NCBI GenBank assembly: GCA_013397935.1
Contig: VZRN01004715.1
Coordinates: 450,964 to 514,963 of the forward strand
Source of the DNA: Dasyornis broadbenti
Taxonomy: Eukaryota > Chordata > Aves > Passeriformes > Dasyornithidae
Reading direction: 5' to 3'
DNA length: 64,000 nt
A program made the translations under genes and the position numbers. The notes under the pieces were generated by a model, which was given only the letters and a program-made list of their open reading frames with translations, ran no database searches and was not told the origin of the DNA. How positions within the stretch are numbered: position 1 is the stretch's first letter; each line of letters starts with the position of its first letter. This document shows positions 25,748 through 38,200 of the stretch, one piece after another.

Positions 25748-27086
25748 AAATGATGCTATGAACACTTGAGAACAAAACATACTTTCGAAACATTATTTGT
25801 CCCTCTCCTGTAGACATCAGAGGTTACTAGAAATCCCAAACTTTTCTAGAACCCGTGGTGCCAAAATAAATTTTTTGGACCATATTTCCTCTCTTCTAAA
25901 TACTCAGTAAATTAAAAGTCTCTTTGTAATTTAATGGCAGAGAATAAATGACATCTGCAACTTGGCAGAACAATGTAAACTGAGGCTTGTCTGACTCAGA
26001 CTAAGTTTCTGGCTCTGTTTACAGCAGAAGAAAGGAAAGAGTCAAGCCAGTGGAAATTTTGCAACTTAGCTAGTATAACTAATAAAGCATTTCATATATT
26101 TATTTTTTTAAAGCTGTTTATTCAGTCCTGTGGCTCATGACCTGGCTTATGTTTTGAAACATCTGTTACTGACTGCAACCAAGGCAACCAGCAAATGTTG
26201 GAAATTTCATAACACTTTAGGAATGTTAAAATATTATTTGTGGGAACACCCTACAATTCAAAAGGATTTTAACTAAAAACTGGTTAATTTTAGGTCACAT
26301 ACTGCAGATATATTCACATCCTTTTCTTCAATTATGCAAGACTCTATCTTCACATGTAAAGATGAACTATTTTGTCACCTACATAATTTTAATATGATTA
26401 GGTTTTTAAAAAAAAATTGCAGGAAATGCATGCATTTCATTTTTAGCTGTCATGCCAAATAGAGAATTTCTGAAGAAGTTTCCATCCCATACTGTCATGT
26501 GGACTGTTCCTGTCAAAACCTTAATTCAGAAATTTATGGTTAAAATGAAAAGGTTTTGATTTTGATACTTTAATACATTTGATACTTTAATTTTTCTTTA
26601 TTTTGCTGAAGAAATCATCATTTTGACTTGCTACTAATTTGTACATACCTGCATTTTCATCGTTTCATCTGTGATTTGTATTACAGGGTTTTTCCGGTAT
26701 TTAGTCTTCTTTCTGAAGAAGTAACATGCTGACTAACCATGCATAGTGGCCATAAAATTCTTCACTGTTCAGAGCTGTGTCTGTTCACTTTCTGGGGCTA
26801 GAATTATGTGCGTTATGGGTGTTCCAGTCCAGCCTTTTTCTTATATGGATGAACTGGCATAAAATGGAAGAAGGAGATAAGATTGATGAAACAGTGAGAA
26901 AGGTCAAATAAACTCAAAATAACTCAGAACAAAAAATATTTATATTACTACACAATAGCTTTAAATTTTCAATTATATGGAAAGATTCATTTTACCAAAA
27001 CAAATTTTGTAGTCATAAAAATGTACTTCATTATACAATTACTTGGAAGGGATTATTAATTTAATTAATTTGGGGGTTTAGACAGG

Positions 27087-27109
27087 TTTTGAACAACAAT
27101 TGTTCAAAA
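27087..27109. repeat. Perfect 10-bp inverted repeat, 3-nt spacer
   Basis: TTTTGAACAA (27087-27096) and TTGTTCAAAA (27100-27109) are exact reverse complements around CAA. It is short and has no assigned function. Confidence 0.7.
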
Positions 27110-27868
27110 AGTTTTTATGGTTGAAAAGAACACAAAAAAAAATAATAATCATAATCTAACTGCAGCTTATTAAAAGCAGTCCAAGGGGCTTCAACAAAGA
27201 GTAAAGCTCTTGCAAAAGGTTTTGTAGGGCAATGAATCACTTATTTTTACTGTAGATCAGACCAGGCTAATATCAAGTACTCTAAGACTGAGTGAAGTAG
27301 TTTGAAGATATCTACTTATTATTTGTAGCTAGTCAGTTCAGAGGTTTTAACATAAAAATACAGAATTATATGGAAGGCAGAATATTTATTTGAAAGTAAT
27401 TTACTATCTTATACTGTTACATCAGTATCTTTGCTGTGTTTTGAAAAGTGTTGGTAACACAGGAGACACAAAAGCTGAAATTATTAGCCATGGTAACTGC
27501 TACCAAAAAAAAATGGTGATTAAATTGTGAAAGAATAAATTATATTTGGTCAACTTATTGAATAAATTATATGTCTGGATTCAAGTACAGAGATTTAAAC
27601 AGTTTAGTTGCTAATGAGTAATCTAGATAATGTTGGCACTAAAGAGAATAGAACTGAACTTTATAACTGCAAATTATACTTTTTCCTGTCTGTATTTGTT
27701 GGCATTTATATTTAGGAGATAACTTTATAAAACTCACTTACTAATGGAAAGCCAGAGAAAATCTTTAGTGCTAACTACATTACTGAAGCCAGATTATACA
27801 TGCATATCAGTGATAACATGGAAAACCTTAATTTTGTATTTTTCACATTCTAGGCCCTGCTCTATTAC

Positions 27869-28303
27869 GAAATAGAAACACAGAACAGTTTGGGTCCAAT
27901 GGGGTCTTAAAGACCACCCAGTTCCAACCACAGCTCTACAGCCAGTGCCACCTTGACCAAGCTTCTCAACCTGGCCTTGAATACTTTCAGGGATGGGGCA
28001 TCCTCAGTTTCTCTGGTCAACCAGTACGAGTGCCTCACCATCTTGATAGTAAAGAATTTCTTCCTGATATCTAATCTCAGCCTTCTCTCTTTCAGTTTAA
28101 AGACTTTCTCCCTTGTCTTCTTATTACATGCCCTTCTTGTAAGTCCCTCTCCATCTTTCTTGTAGGCTCCCTTACAGTGTTGAAAGGCCACAATAAGGTC
28201 GCCACAGTGTCTTCTCTTCTCCAGGCTGAACAATCACAATCGTCTCAGCCTTTCCTCGTAGGAGAGGTGTTCCATCCCTCTAATCATCTTACTGCCTCTA
28301 AGG
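27869..28303 (-). mobile_element. CR1 LINE, 3' end fragment (antisense)
   Basis: On the plus strand this reads as the reverse of a CR1 3' end: a decayed tail (27869-27890), then 'gaccacccagttccaacca' (27912-27930), 'aacctggccttgaatacttt' (27968-27987), 'cagggatggggcatcctcag' (27988-28007), 'agtaaagaatttcttcctgatatctaatct' in parts (28048-28077), 'tctccaggctgaacaatcac' (28218-28237), and 'ctctaatcatcttactgcct' (28278-28297). These are standard landmarks of the avian CR1 3' region in reverse. Similarity stops near 28303, the 5' truncation point. Minus-strand frames here (for example 27907-28233) are artefacts of non-coding CR1 sequence. Confidence 0.93.
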
Positions 28304-28640
28304 ATAGGATTCAGCACTGGCTTACTGAAGAGGAAGTACAAAATACACTTTGTAAAAATTTAAAATGTTTTCCTCACTTCTGCTTCATTCCATGTGAGAT
28401 TTCCAGTTGATGTATTATCAGCTGCAGCCAAATCCACTCTTGGTTTTTCTGTTTACCAAGGGCTGCCTCTGTCTCTTCCCTGTGCATGTAGTTATCTTGA
28501 GGTTGGAACTTTGATGAAAAAATTTAAGTGTGTGGTCACACTCAGTGAGAACAGCCCAACTGCAAAAGCTGGCTGATTGTTTGAGACATTAAGCATTAGC
28601 ATTTCAGTCTCTCACAGCAAGTACTGATCTCTTCAATGGC
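28304..28640. other. Spacer between two CR1 copies
   Basis: About 340 bp of unique-looking sequence between an antisense and a sense CR1 fragment. No gene was recognised. Confidence 0.55.
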
Positions 28641-28888
28641 ATGAAGCTGAGTCAGGGGTGGTTTAGGCTGAATAGCAGAAAACGGCTCTTCACTCAGAGG
28701 GTGGTTGGGCAATGGAACAGGATTCCCATTTAAACAGTCACAGCACCAAGCCTCACAGAGTTCAAGAAGCAGTTAGACAACACTCTCAGGCACATGCTGT
28801 AACTCCTGAGGATGTCCTGCACAGGGCCAGGAGTTGGACCCAATGATCCTGATGGTTCTCTTCCAACTCAGCACATTCTATGATTCTT
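28641..28888 (+). mobile_element. CR1 LINE, 3' end fragment
   Basis: Sense-strand CR1 3' end. It contains 'aacggctcttcactcagagg' (28681-28700), 'gtcacagcaccaagcctcac' (28737-28756), 'ttcaagaagcagttagacaa' (28761-28780), 'aggatgtcctgcacagggcc' (28809-28828) and 'tggacccaatgatcctgatg' (28834-28853). It ends in ATTCTATGATTCTTTG (28873-28888). Same subfamily type as the 21.0-kb copy. Its tail points away from the antisense copy at 27869-28303, so the two 3' ends face outward. Confidence 0.92.
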
Positions 28889-29220
28889 TGTCTGGTAAAG
28901 ACTGAACTTCATGAGCAAAATCACAAACTCACCATGCTTCAGATTAATAAGACTCACAGGGACATGCACATTTGTCAATCACTGTGAGTACTTGCACAGC
29001 ATGGCCTTTTGTCCATATGATACCTCTGCCTGCATCCCAGGCCTTATAAACTACTTCACAGGTCTTCTACTTCACAGGTCTTCTACTCTTTTGCAAGTTC
29101 AGCTAAACAGCAAACAGCTATACTCACTCACACTCATCTCACAGTCACCCCACACTCACAGGTCCCCGTGAATACCAGCACAGACCCTTTGTTCTGATAC
29201 TCATTGCTGGACCAAGGGCC
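28889..29220. other. Unassigned sequence with a short tandem duplication
   Basis: No gene recognised. It holds a 16-bp tandem duplication at 29051-29087 and a CACTCACA-rich stretch near 29120-29162. Confidence 0.5.
29051..29087. repeat. 16-bp tandem duplication
   Basis: CTACTTCACAGGTCTT occurs twice head to tail (29051-29066 and 29067-29082), followed by the start of a third copy (CTACT). The copies are identical, suggesting recent slippage or maintenance. Confidence 0.85.
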
Positions 29221-29640
29221 CTCCACCCACTGGTTCATCAGTCTTGAAGCCTGCTAGAGAAAGAAACACACAAACCCCATCACACACCATTTTGGGTCAG
29301 GTACAGACACTGGGACTGCTCCAGCAGCAGGTACAGTGCACAGTTGTTGCAACTTGCAGCTCTGCTCCAGCCACCAGCACTGAGCTCCTCACTAGCTTCA
29401 CTCACAGCAGTTCCCCCAATAGCTGATCTTCAGGATACACAACATGCCTGTCCCCGTAGCTGACTGCAGGGACTTTTACCCATTCCAGTAGCTGGCATTG
29501 AGATCATCCATTCTCTCCAGCCACTGTCACCATAGGTCAAAGTCCTCTATGCCCCCACTCTGACTCCAGTTGGTGGCACTAAATCCAGTCATGATGGTCC
29601 CCCCCGTAGCTGGCATTCTGGGTATGTAAACTGCAGGACC
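29221..29640. repeat. GC-richer unit with a recurring TAGCTG(G)CAT motif
   Basis: Against an AT-rich background this stretch is noticeably GC-rich. A motif recurs at irregular spacing: CCCCCAATAGCTGATCTTC (29413-29431), CCCCGTAGCTGACTGCAGGG (29452-29471), CCAGTAGCTGGCATTGAG (29486-29503) and CCCCCGTAGCTGGCATTCTGG (29602-29622, in parts). A looser 'tccagttggtggcact' copy lies at 29564-29579, and 'ccagccaccagcactgag' lies at 29368-29385. It could be a degenerate minisatellite or part of an old LTR in antisense orientation. I cannot assign a family. Confidence 0.4.
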
Positions 29641-32600
29641 TAACAAGACCATCTGGAGAGCTATTTTTTGACAATCTTTGTTTGATTTATTTACCCTGAA
29701 TATAACTTAAATAGCTTTCAATACAAAATATACCCAAATATGGCTTCAGTCTCAACATTTTCCCAGATTTTAAATACAGAGATCTGGTTTATGTTGTTTT
29801 CATGTCATTTCCCAATACTCCAGCATCTTGTAGAATTAAGGTTTTAAGAGAGAGGTGCTGTGAAATTTCTACAGAGCCAAGACCTGATGTGTAATTCCTT
29901 TGTAACTAAGATGTCGATTTTGCTATGATTCCTGCCAGAAGATCCTTCTGCATATTGCACTCAGGAATCTTGAATTGGGCTGAGAGGTCTGTCTGCAAGA
30001 GTCAGGGCATGAAGGCTGCCAAAATTTAGAAGAAGTGCTAAGATCATTTGGCCACCTCCAAAACTCTACTCCTCGCTGGCTTCTCCCACTCCTGTCTTTG
30101 AAGATCATATCTGAAGTGCTGAGCTGTGATAGGAAAATTACATCTCTTAAAACATTTAAATCTTTCCACCCCCTAATTGCAAATTGCCAAACAACAGATT
30201 GCAAAGGCAGCTTTGACTACTGAGCTTACAAGTTTCATACCATTTGTCTGTTAAGTTCAAGATGGAAAGGTAGCCTGAAAGCTGCCAGTATTTTTTGTTT
30301 ATTTTTTAAGAGTCATCTGTTTCAAGAAAGATTGAGATAAGGTGGGAAGAACAAAAACAAGAAATGGGGAAAAAAAAGTCGTTAGCCAAGAGCAAACAAA
30401 TTACATATGCATGCTACAGAAATCAGGCACAAATCACGAGCCCCCTCCTTAAATATATTCATTGCTGCCAGAGTGATGGAATATATGCACTGCAGAGAAT
30501 ATTGTCAAACTGCTGGTACCTCAGGTCTTCCTATCTCAGCTCTGGACGAGCCATTCAGCTCCGTTTTTTGCCTTTTAGTGTATCTTAGCTCTGAACTGAA
30601 GAGATTGCTCATGGCATCCATTTTTGCTGTTTCCTCCTTGGATCTCTCTAATAAAAATTTCAACAAAAATATCAGTTAGAGCAACTTTTCTGAATTACAT
30701 TTTCAGTCCAAAATGTGCTAATGTTGTACATTTTTTTTGAAAATATTTTTAGTTTTAGATTAAGGAAAACAACAAAGAATGTGGACACTGTAGGTGGAAA
30801 AGTGGGAACAAGACATACATCTTTGATAATGTGATAAATGACTCAGATTACTAAAGGAAACTTACTTTCAGTCCCTCTGCAACTGGTACAATGATCAGGG
30901 AGGTCTGGAAGTCTGACTTTCTCTCTTGAAGCTTCCCTTTGCAAATCACGCTTGCAGAATTAGCAACCCAAAGTAAATTAAGGTAATATTCCTTACATTC
31001 TAAGGCTGCTATTTTGACCAGAATGGTTATATCAGGTTACTGTTTACATACATTGCTTTTTCAGTCCCTGCATTCATGGAAAAAAGAGACACTAGTTGCA
31101 AACTATTAATTAATGCATCTTATTCATGAAGTCAGTAATCCCTAAATCTGAGAACAGAACGTTTTTCTTTTAAGTGTAAGTGATAAATGTATATAAATAC
31201 ATACAAAGTAAGACTTATTTCCTTTCGTTATTTTGCTTTAGTGGCCATAAGTAGACATTATGGCCAGTAAGTAGCTGACATTAAGAGATTTGTCAGTAGC
31301 TGACATTAAGAGATTTGGTCCAAAATCATGTTAGTGAAACAAACATCTGGAGCTGAGCTGAATAACTGACCCAAGCACAAGTTACATAAAAAAGGACAAG
31401 TTCTAAGGGAGAAAAGATCCTTACTCTGAATTTAAAACCAGTTAAGAGACAAGAACTAAAGTGAACTAATAAAGTAATTATTGACAAACATTGCTAAAGA
31501 ATTTCTGTTGTTCAGTGTCAATCCAGAGCAGAAGTTAGTAGAAAAATACCTTAGTGTTTAGACTATATTACCTTATGCCAGTTTGTCAAAATGAGGGAGA
31601 ATTACAGAATGCTTCTTAAAGATCAAATGAAATCACAAGAAATTAGCTCATCTGTTATAATTTATTTATTATAATACTTCTATATAACATATTTAATAAT
31701 GACAAAAATATTATTATATTAATCATGGGTGGTTTCAAACTATTATACATTTAGAATTCTAGCATAGAAATTAACTCAAAATTCTAGATAGCATAGTATA
31801 TTTTATACACAATAAGTCTTGAGATCTACAATGCTGAAAAACTGAAATATCTGATTTCTACTGCAATAGTAGGTAAGTTGCTTACTGTATTGATACTTTA
31901 TGGTTGCAGGATGTGTGATTCATTTACTCTGACAACTCCTATACACATTATATAATCTATTTAACAGGAAGCATATATTTTAGAGATATACAATACTAGT
32001 GAAATTAAAACCCTGAAGTACATTTGCATATTTATTTTTCATTAAAAACTGTGGAGGCAAATTTTGTCAAATTTATAGTCTTTCAAAAATCACAAGTAAG
32101 AGGATAAGGCATAGTAAAAGTAATTCTAAAGAGTATATTGATCATCTCCTCTATTTTCCCATTATATTTATCACACACTTAAAAGATAATTTTGGACAGA
32201 TGTTTTCATTATAATCATTTTTTGCCATGTCTAAGACAGGAATTTTTCATAGCTCATGCAAATTTGCAGTATGTTTCTTATCATCAACTTGTGAAATCTT
32301 TTCTACAATTGCCTCCTTTTGCTAAAGAGTATTTTCAACATTTTCAAGGTATACTTTACAGGAAAAACTAATAATTTTTAAGAAACCCTCAATTTCTTTG
32401 TTGCAGTTATCTATCACCATTGTAGTCATCACATATTGCCTAGTAACATTTGCACTTCAGGAGGAATTTTACATTTCCCATCTTTAAAGTTCAGAATCCA
32501 CAGATCTTGTAATGCACTCATGCTGATAATGCACTTCAGTAATTGTGCTGTACAGCAAATATTTCTGTGTGTAAGCTTTTAATAGTTATTCAGCTGAATA

Positions 32601-33148
32601 AAGCCACAAATCACAGGCTCTATTTAAAATGCCAGCATGTTCTTTCCATTAATATTACAGGAATGAGACTGGCATTATTACCAATGCATAACAAATGAGA
32701 CTCAATGAGTAACTGCAAGGCGTATTGCCCTGTCTACAGCTGTGCTATCATAAGTATATAATTTTATTCACTACATCATAAGATATATTTTCTGTAAGAA
32801 AAGTGTGATGGTTTTGGTTGAGATAATCTTTTAAATATGATAAACAGGAGCTAAAGGCCACATTATGTTGGCATATCTCTGTTGCATAATCAAAGCTCTA
32901 AACAAAATACTCTAAGATTTGACAGTGAAGTAATTTTTAAAGGCTTTAAAAATAGTCAGACTGGTTTCTGTCCTGTTCTATCCAAAATCCACAAGAATGC
33001 TCTGTCCTATAAGTAAGCTGTTTCTATGTTCCACTCACTCTCGTGCATTGTCTTCTGCCAAATTTTGCCAATTTAGGATTGAAAGATCATCAAAACAGCT
33101 CAATGGCTTTATTGCCATAGCCATCTCATAAGAAGACAAGGTATATAG
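29641..33148. other. Unassigned AT-rich DNA, no gene seen
   Basis: No recognised exon or transposon. It contains a 25-bp tandem duplication at 31271-31317 (listed separately) and a very AT-rich interval near 31640-31810. The 93-codon minus-strand frame at 29923-30204 has no recognisable domain. Confidence 0.55.
31271..31317. repeat. 25-bp tandem duplication
   Basis: GTAGCTGACATTAAGAGATTTG occurs at 31271-31292 and again at 31296-31317, with TCA between (period 25). The two copies are identical over 22 bases. Confidence 0.88.
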
Positions 33149-33606
33149 TGCTATAGTTTGGATTTTGCTGACCAGTGCTTACACAGTTTCAAGGCCTTTT
33201 TTGCTTCTTATGCTGCTCTACCAGCTAAACGGCTGGAAGGTGACACACTGACTCTAACTGAAAGAAGAGATATCCTATGCCATAGTACATTATGCTCAGC
33301 AATAAAAATTGAACAAAGAAGGAGGAGGCAGGGATGTTTGGAGTTAGGGTGTTTGCCTTCCAAGATCTGCTAATCATGATTAAGCCCTGCTCTCCAAGAA
33401 AGGGTCAAAATATCTGTCTGCTGGGAAGTACTGAAATGATTCCTCATTTTGTTTTGCCAGCATGTACAGCTTTTGCTTTCTCTATTAACGTCTTTATTTG
33501 AGCCCATAAAATTTCTCACACTTTTGATTCCCTTTCCCATCCCTCCTGGGGAGGAGTGAGCAAGCAGCTGTGTGAGACTTAGCTGCCTACCAGAGTTAAC
33601 CCATAA
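33149..33606 (+). mobile_element. Decayed avian ERV LTR, sense orientation
   Basis: Blocks occur in the order of a bird ERV LTR type I know: 'ggattttgctgaccagtgctt' (33160-33180), 'tttcaaggccttttttgctt' (33188-33207), 'tatgctcagcaataaaa' (33290-33306, at the TATA position), 'ccctgctctccaagaaa' (33384-33400), 'ctgctgggaagtactgaaatg' (33418-33438), 'cattttgttttgccag' (33445-33460), 'tctattaacgtctttatttg' (33481-33500), 'tttctcacacttttgattcc' (33511-33530), and an end block 'ggggaggagtgagcaagcagctgtgtgagacttagctgcc' in parts (33549-33588) closing at 'gttaacccataa'. No clear target duplication could be fixed, so both ends are approximate. No internal retroviral sequence flanks it. Confidence 0.72.
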
Positions 33607-35123
33607 AAGAAAAACTTGAATAAAGTATCTCTCACCTGTTATGTTAGAACAACTAGACAAGCATCAGCTTGTCTCTAGCCAAGAAAACATTTGATTTACT
33701 CTGTGGGTGGTCAGGCAAAGTTACACCATCTTGGCTGTCAGTAAAGAGAAACAAAATTGATGTAAAAGTTGGTTACTAATATGGTGTCTTCAGAAGAGCT
33801 TAAAATAGACTCCAAATGACATAAAAATAGGGCTAGTGAGTGGAAATTTTATTATCAACAGTTATTTTTTCACTTCTTGTGAACAGATGACTTCTCAGTC
33901 AAGTTATGGTTTTTTCATGTTTTCCTTGTGAAGACACCTAAATAAACATGGGAAGTAATAGTATGTTGAAGGTGGTAATACATCATGGAGAAAAGTAATG
34001 AACTGCCTTAATATTAAAGAATCCAAGATAGAAAGTTTAATGTGTGATATGAAACGTCTACATTGAAAGAACATGATTCAGTGTCCTCTTGTTGTGGCAA
34101 TTAATCAAGAAAAAGATTATTCAAATACAATCATTATATACTATTTATTCTTAAAATTAATTAGTCTTGAAAAAAAAGTGCTGGAGATAGTCTTTGAAGT
34201 ACAAACACATATAATGATTTCCTGCTGCAGAAATTCTTTTTCTTAGCTAAGAATGAAACTCAAAAATGAAAGACTAGGTAGACCTTCTTAATAATCTACA
34301 GTCTATTCACTGTATTCAATGTTATTATTCATTATTATCTTTATCTGATTAAATTAATTGTATTTAATTTAAAAAGACTGATGGTGCTACACTCCACCAT
34401 GAGGTTACAAAAATTCCTTTTTTGATACACTGACGTTTGAAGACATGTCAGAAGCAAGCATTTGTTTAGACTGGTGTATTTTTTTAACATATGAGGGAGC
34501 GTAAGAGATCAAAATCTTCCTGGATCTAATTTGATGCTCCAAATTATTATCACAGTTACTGCAGAAAAACACATTATGCTGATAAAACAAGTATTTTCAT
34601 CAGTAGCTCTATCCTTGGTAACTGAAATGGAGATATGTAGCTGGCAAGAATTTAGCTGTAACCTGAAGAAGTTTTCACAATTAATAAAATTCATCAATGA
34701 AAAAAAAAAAACAAGCAAATACGTATTTGTATATATTTGCTTGGAACAAAATATTATTTTGTTGGAACAAATATTATTTGCAAGCTTTCATGTCTAGGTT
34801 CATTAAGTTACGTTGGGGGTTATACTTTGTTTCAGCTCTTACTAAAAATTAGAAACAGTATTAAATATTTTGTTGAGCTTTTGGCAAGATAGCTGAGGTT
34901 TCTCCAACTGAGAAAATACAGTAATAGTAGAACTAGAAGCACAACATATTATTCTACACAATATATTACAATATGATATTGTCTTTGCTGCGTGTCCTGA
35001 GAACTAAAATTCAAGTGCTAGACAAAACAAGTGCGATTCATCTTCTACTGTTCTGTTATTTGTAGCAGTAATGGTTACTAAGCAACATCTGCAACAGCTT
35101 ATTTCTCTACTTTTCTTGTAACT

Positions 35124-35224
35124 GGCTTTGTTTTGTTTTTTTTTGGTTTTTTTTTTCCAGGTTTGAGGGGTTTTTTTGTTGTTGCTGTTGTTGTTGGTTG
35201 GGTTTTAGGTTTTTTTATTATTGT
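35124..35224. repeat. T/G-rich low-complexity tract
   Basis: About 100 bases made almost entirely of T and G (T runs of up to 10, TTGTTGTTG units, GGGTTTT units). The minus strand would be purely A/C-rich. Simple repeat. Confidence 0.75.
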
Positions 35225-38200
35225 TATTACTCAGTCATTTTGTTTTCCTACTAATGTTTTATTTTTCTGAGAAAATGAAGCACATTTTGAATGGGTGCTT
35301 AACTTCAGGGTGAGCCTGGAACAAAATTAATAGTCTCAATTCTTCAATTTTCTCATATAGCAGTCACAATTTAATTTAGACTTCAGTTGGTACACCTTTG
35401 TTTATAACTGACAAAGCTGGTACCTCCTATAATGAATACATTTGATCAATAAAATCAGGAACATCTGCTTACCAATAGAGTATATGTTGGTGGAACAACT
35501 TTCCACCTCTGACTTCAGTCCTGAACCTAGGGGATATTTTGAAATGGTGAGCCTGAAAGCCACAATGTGTAGCAGCAATGGATACGAAAATTATTATCTC
35601 AACAAAAGTAGTGACTTCATTAGGTATTCATTTCCTCCTACCTCATTTTTCAGTGTCCCAAATGTGATATTTGTCTCTCTTTTGTTTCATGGATAGCGAC
35701 TTTATCTCCTTTGTGTTCCCCACGTACCATAGCATTTTTTTTCCCCAGCAGTTTAAATGATGGTCATAACTAGGTAAAACTCAGACCTATTGTTCTATTC
35801 TAAATCAGATACTAGCTGACTCTCTTTCATACCTGAAGAAGGAATTAAATGTACCAAAAACAATTTTAAAAAATACATTATTCAATCTATTTAAAAATAT
35901 GAATATATATACATGCAAACCATGCCTTATGGGTGTTCTTTAATCATGACATTGACACTAGTACTATAGCTTCCTCATAAACAGAGATGTTTCGTGGTAA
36001 CTCCTGCATACAAGATAGGTGCCTGAATAATTGGACTATCTAAGGATAAAATAACAGCTATTATTATAAATTTGCATTATGTTGTTCTTTCAGCAATTCA
36101 ATAAATGGCAGATTTATGTTGAACAATCATCACATTACCTTACATTTTTAGCAAATGTATGTTTGAAGGATTTGCTACTGGAATTCAAAGAAGGGTTCTT
36201 TAAGGAATTCTGAGGAATCTGAGGCAAAGATTAAAGAGTATCTTTTTTTTTTTAATATAAAAACATTATTTGTATTCCTGCAGAAAAGACTAAAGGATGC
36301 CTCACATGATGATGCAAATTATGACTTACTAGAAATAAAACAAGGTTAGTGACTGAGCTAATGGTCAATATAAACAGTGCTAAAAGATTGAAATCAAGAC
36401 CTTATTTTTATATTATTCTTTACAAGACGTTAGTTGCTGAAATACTTCTGACACAACTCAATCAAAACCGTACCTGTTGTCTGTTAACATTTTCTGCTAT
36501 GGAGTCATCTGTAATTTGCATTTGCATCCTCAAAATCATTCTTGATGAAGACAAACTTAAAAAATTATGTCGTGATTTAGGAAAAAGGCTTTGATTTAAA
36601 ATAACATGCTTGAAAGATTTGTTTTCTTTTCTTTTATGAGATGAAGTATTATATCTGAGGATGACCTTTCAAAACATGCAGCTGTTATCTATCTGAAACA
36701 TGCATCAAATTAATGTGTTCTCTTCCTGTCTGTACAACGTATTATGAAGCATTACATCATTGAGATGTAATGAAAAAAGAAAACTCTGTCATCACTGAAC
36801 ATCTGGAACTACAGTGATGATGGAGTAGAGCTGTTGCCGTTCATGTGAAGTGTGATACACAACAACACAGAGGCATTTACTTCAGAATCTTTTACTTATG
36901 AAATAGTAAGCCAAGAACTACATTTCCATTTCATCCCATGCACAGTGTTCAGAACAACATCAAACACACAAACAGTTATACATACAATATTACTAAGGTA
37001 AGTTTGCAAAGTATGAGGTCCCATCCCTTTAATGACTCCCTGAGAGTAGTTTATCTTAATTTATTATGAAGCACTGAGAAATTCAGTCACAGAATCTTGC
37101 ATATCTGGAGCTGAATTCAATACTGATAAATAATTGGCATGACATGGATCAAATACATGGGGAACATTACTTATATCATTATTAATGCTTTTTGCTGTTC
37201 TTCAGAACACAGTTTATTTGATTCTGTACTTTTCCAACTTTCTTTTCCTGTAGCAAAATAGGCTGAAATCTGAAGTGAAAATTTTTGCCTGTATTTTGTA
37301 TTGCTTCTTTCTCATGCACTGCATTTAAATTAAAATTGAAAATAAAAATCTGTAGACAGAGAGATTATCTTACTAAAGCTCACCTTTTTACTTAATCTGG
37401 TCATCCTGCCAAATGCTAGTTCTGCATGAGTTTTATAATGCCTCTGAATATCAGACAAATAATCACATTCTAGTCTCATACAATAAGGTCTTATCTAAAT
37501 AGTTTTCTCTTTCCCTTTTGAGCACATCCTTATCAAGCTTCCAGGGACTTTATTAAAGCCTACAGTTTCTCCCACCATATCCTCTTGGCCTTTGCATGAT
37601 AAATCAATGAAATTCAATAGCACTTCATCAGAGTTTCATGTACACAGTTCCTGTCACTTTTGTAAGCATGCTCTATAAAGCCGTATACTTCAAATGAAAT
37701 ATCAAACATCTCTACAAATCTGCCTTTTTTTTTCTTAAGGAAAATAACAAGTGCAAGAAAATGTTTAATTTCCTGACACAGAGAATAGTTTAAATTTCTT
37801 GATTGATAAGCTGAATTGCTATGGATATTTCTTCATTTAGAAAAAGCAATGACTGGTCCTTGACAGAGAGGTCCAGTCAGACATAGGATCCTACAACTGG
37901 GCAGAGCAGACCTGCACTAGACCATCTCCCCTCTACTACGGCCATCTTTAATGCTTCCTATGAATCCTTCCCACATAATTCCAGATACAGTATAAGAGGA
38001 AAAGTTATACCAACTCTCCATAGAGTCAATTGAAAAAGCCACCAAATCAAAGAGATCACTCAATGCTTTAATGGTATAAATTGCTCCTTGTTCATATATT
38101 TTGAGGATTATCTTTGAGTTTAATTGAGTGCTTAATGCTGAGTGAGATGCTGGCCTTGAGGCTTCAGGGCATAGTAGGGCTGATACTTCAGTGGAGACAT

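Larger units (their letters stand above)
21214..27868. other. Unassigned AT-rich DNA, no gene seen
   Basis: About 6.6 kb holding only homopolymer and AT-rich features: T15 at 22893-22907, A17 at 23659-23675, a pyrimidine stretch with AG (a splice-acceptor look-alike) at about 23741-23766, T17 at 25731-25747, and a perfect inverted repeat at 27087-27109. No recognised exon or transposon. Frames reach at most 83 codons. Confidence 0.55.

Noticed and set aside
27907..28233. 108-codon minus-strand Lys/Arg-rich frame
   Set aside because: It is the non-coding 3' end of an antisense CR1 element read as protein.
36750..36772. 9-bp inverted repeat CATTACATC / GATGTAATG
   Set aside because: Short and AT-rich; such palindromes arise by chance at this window size and nothing around it suggests function.
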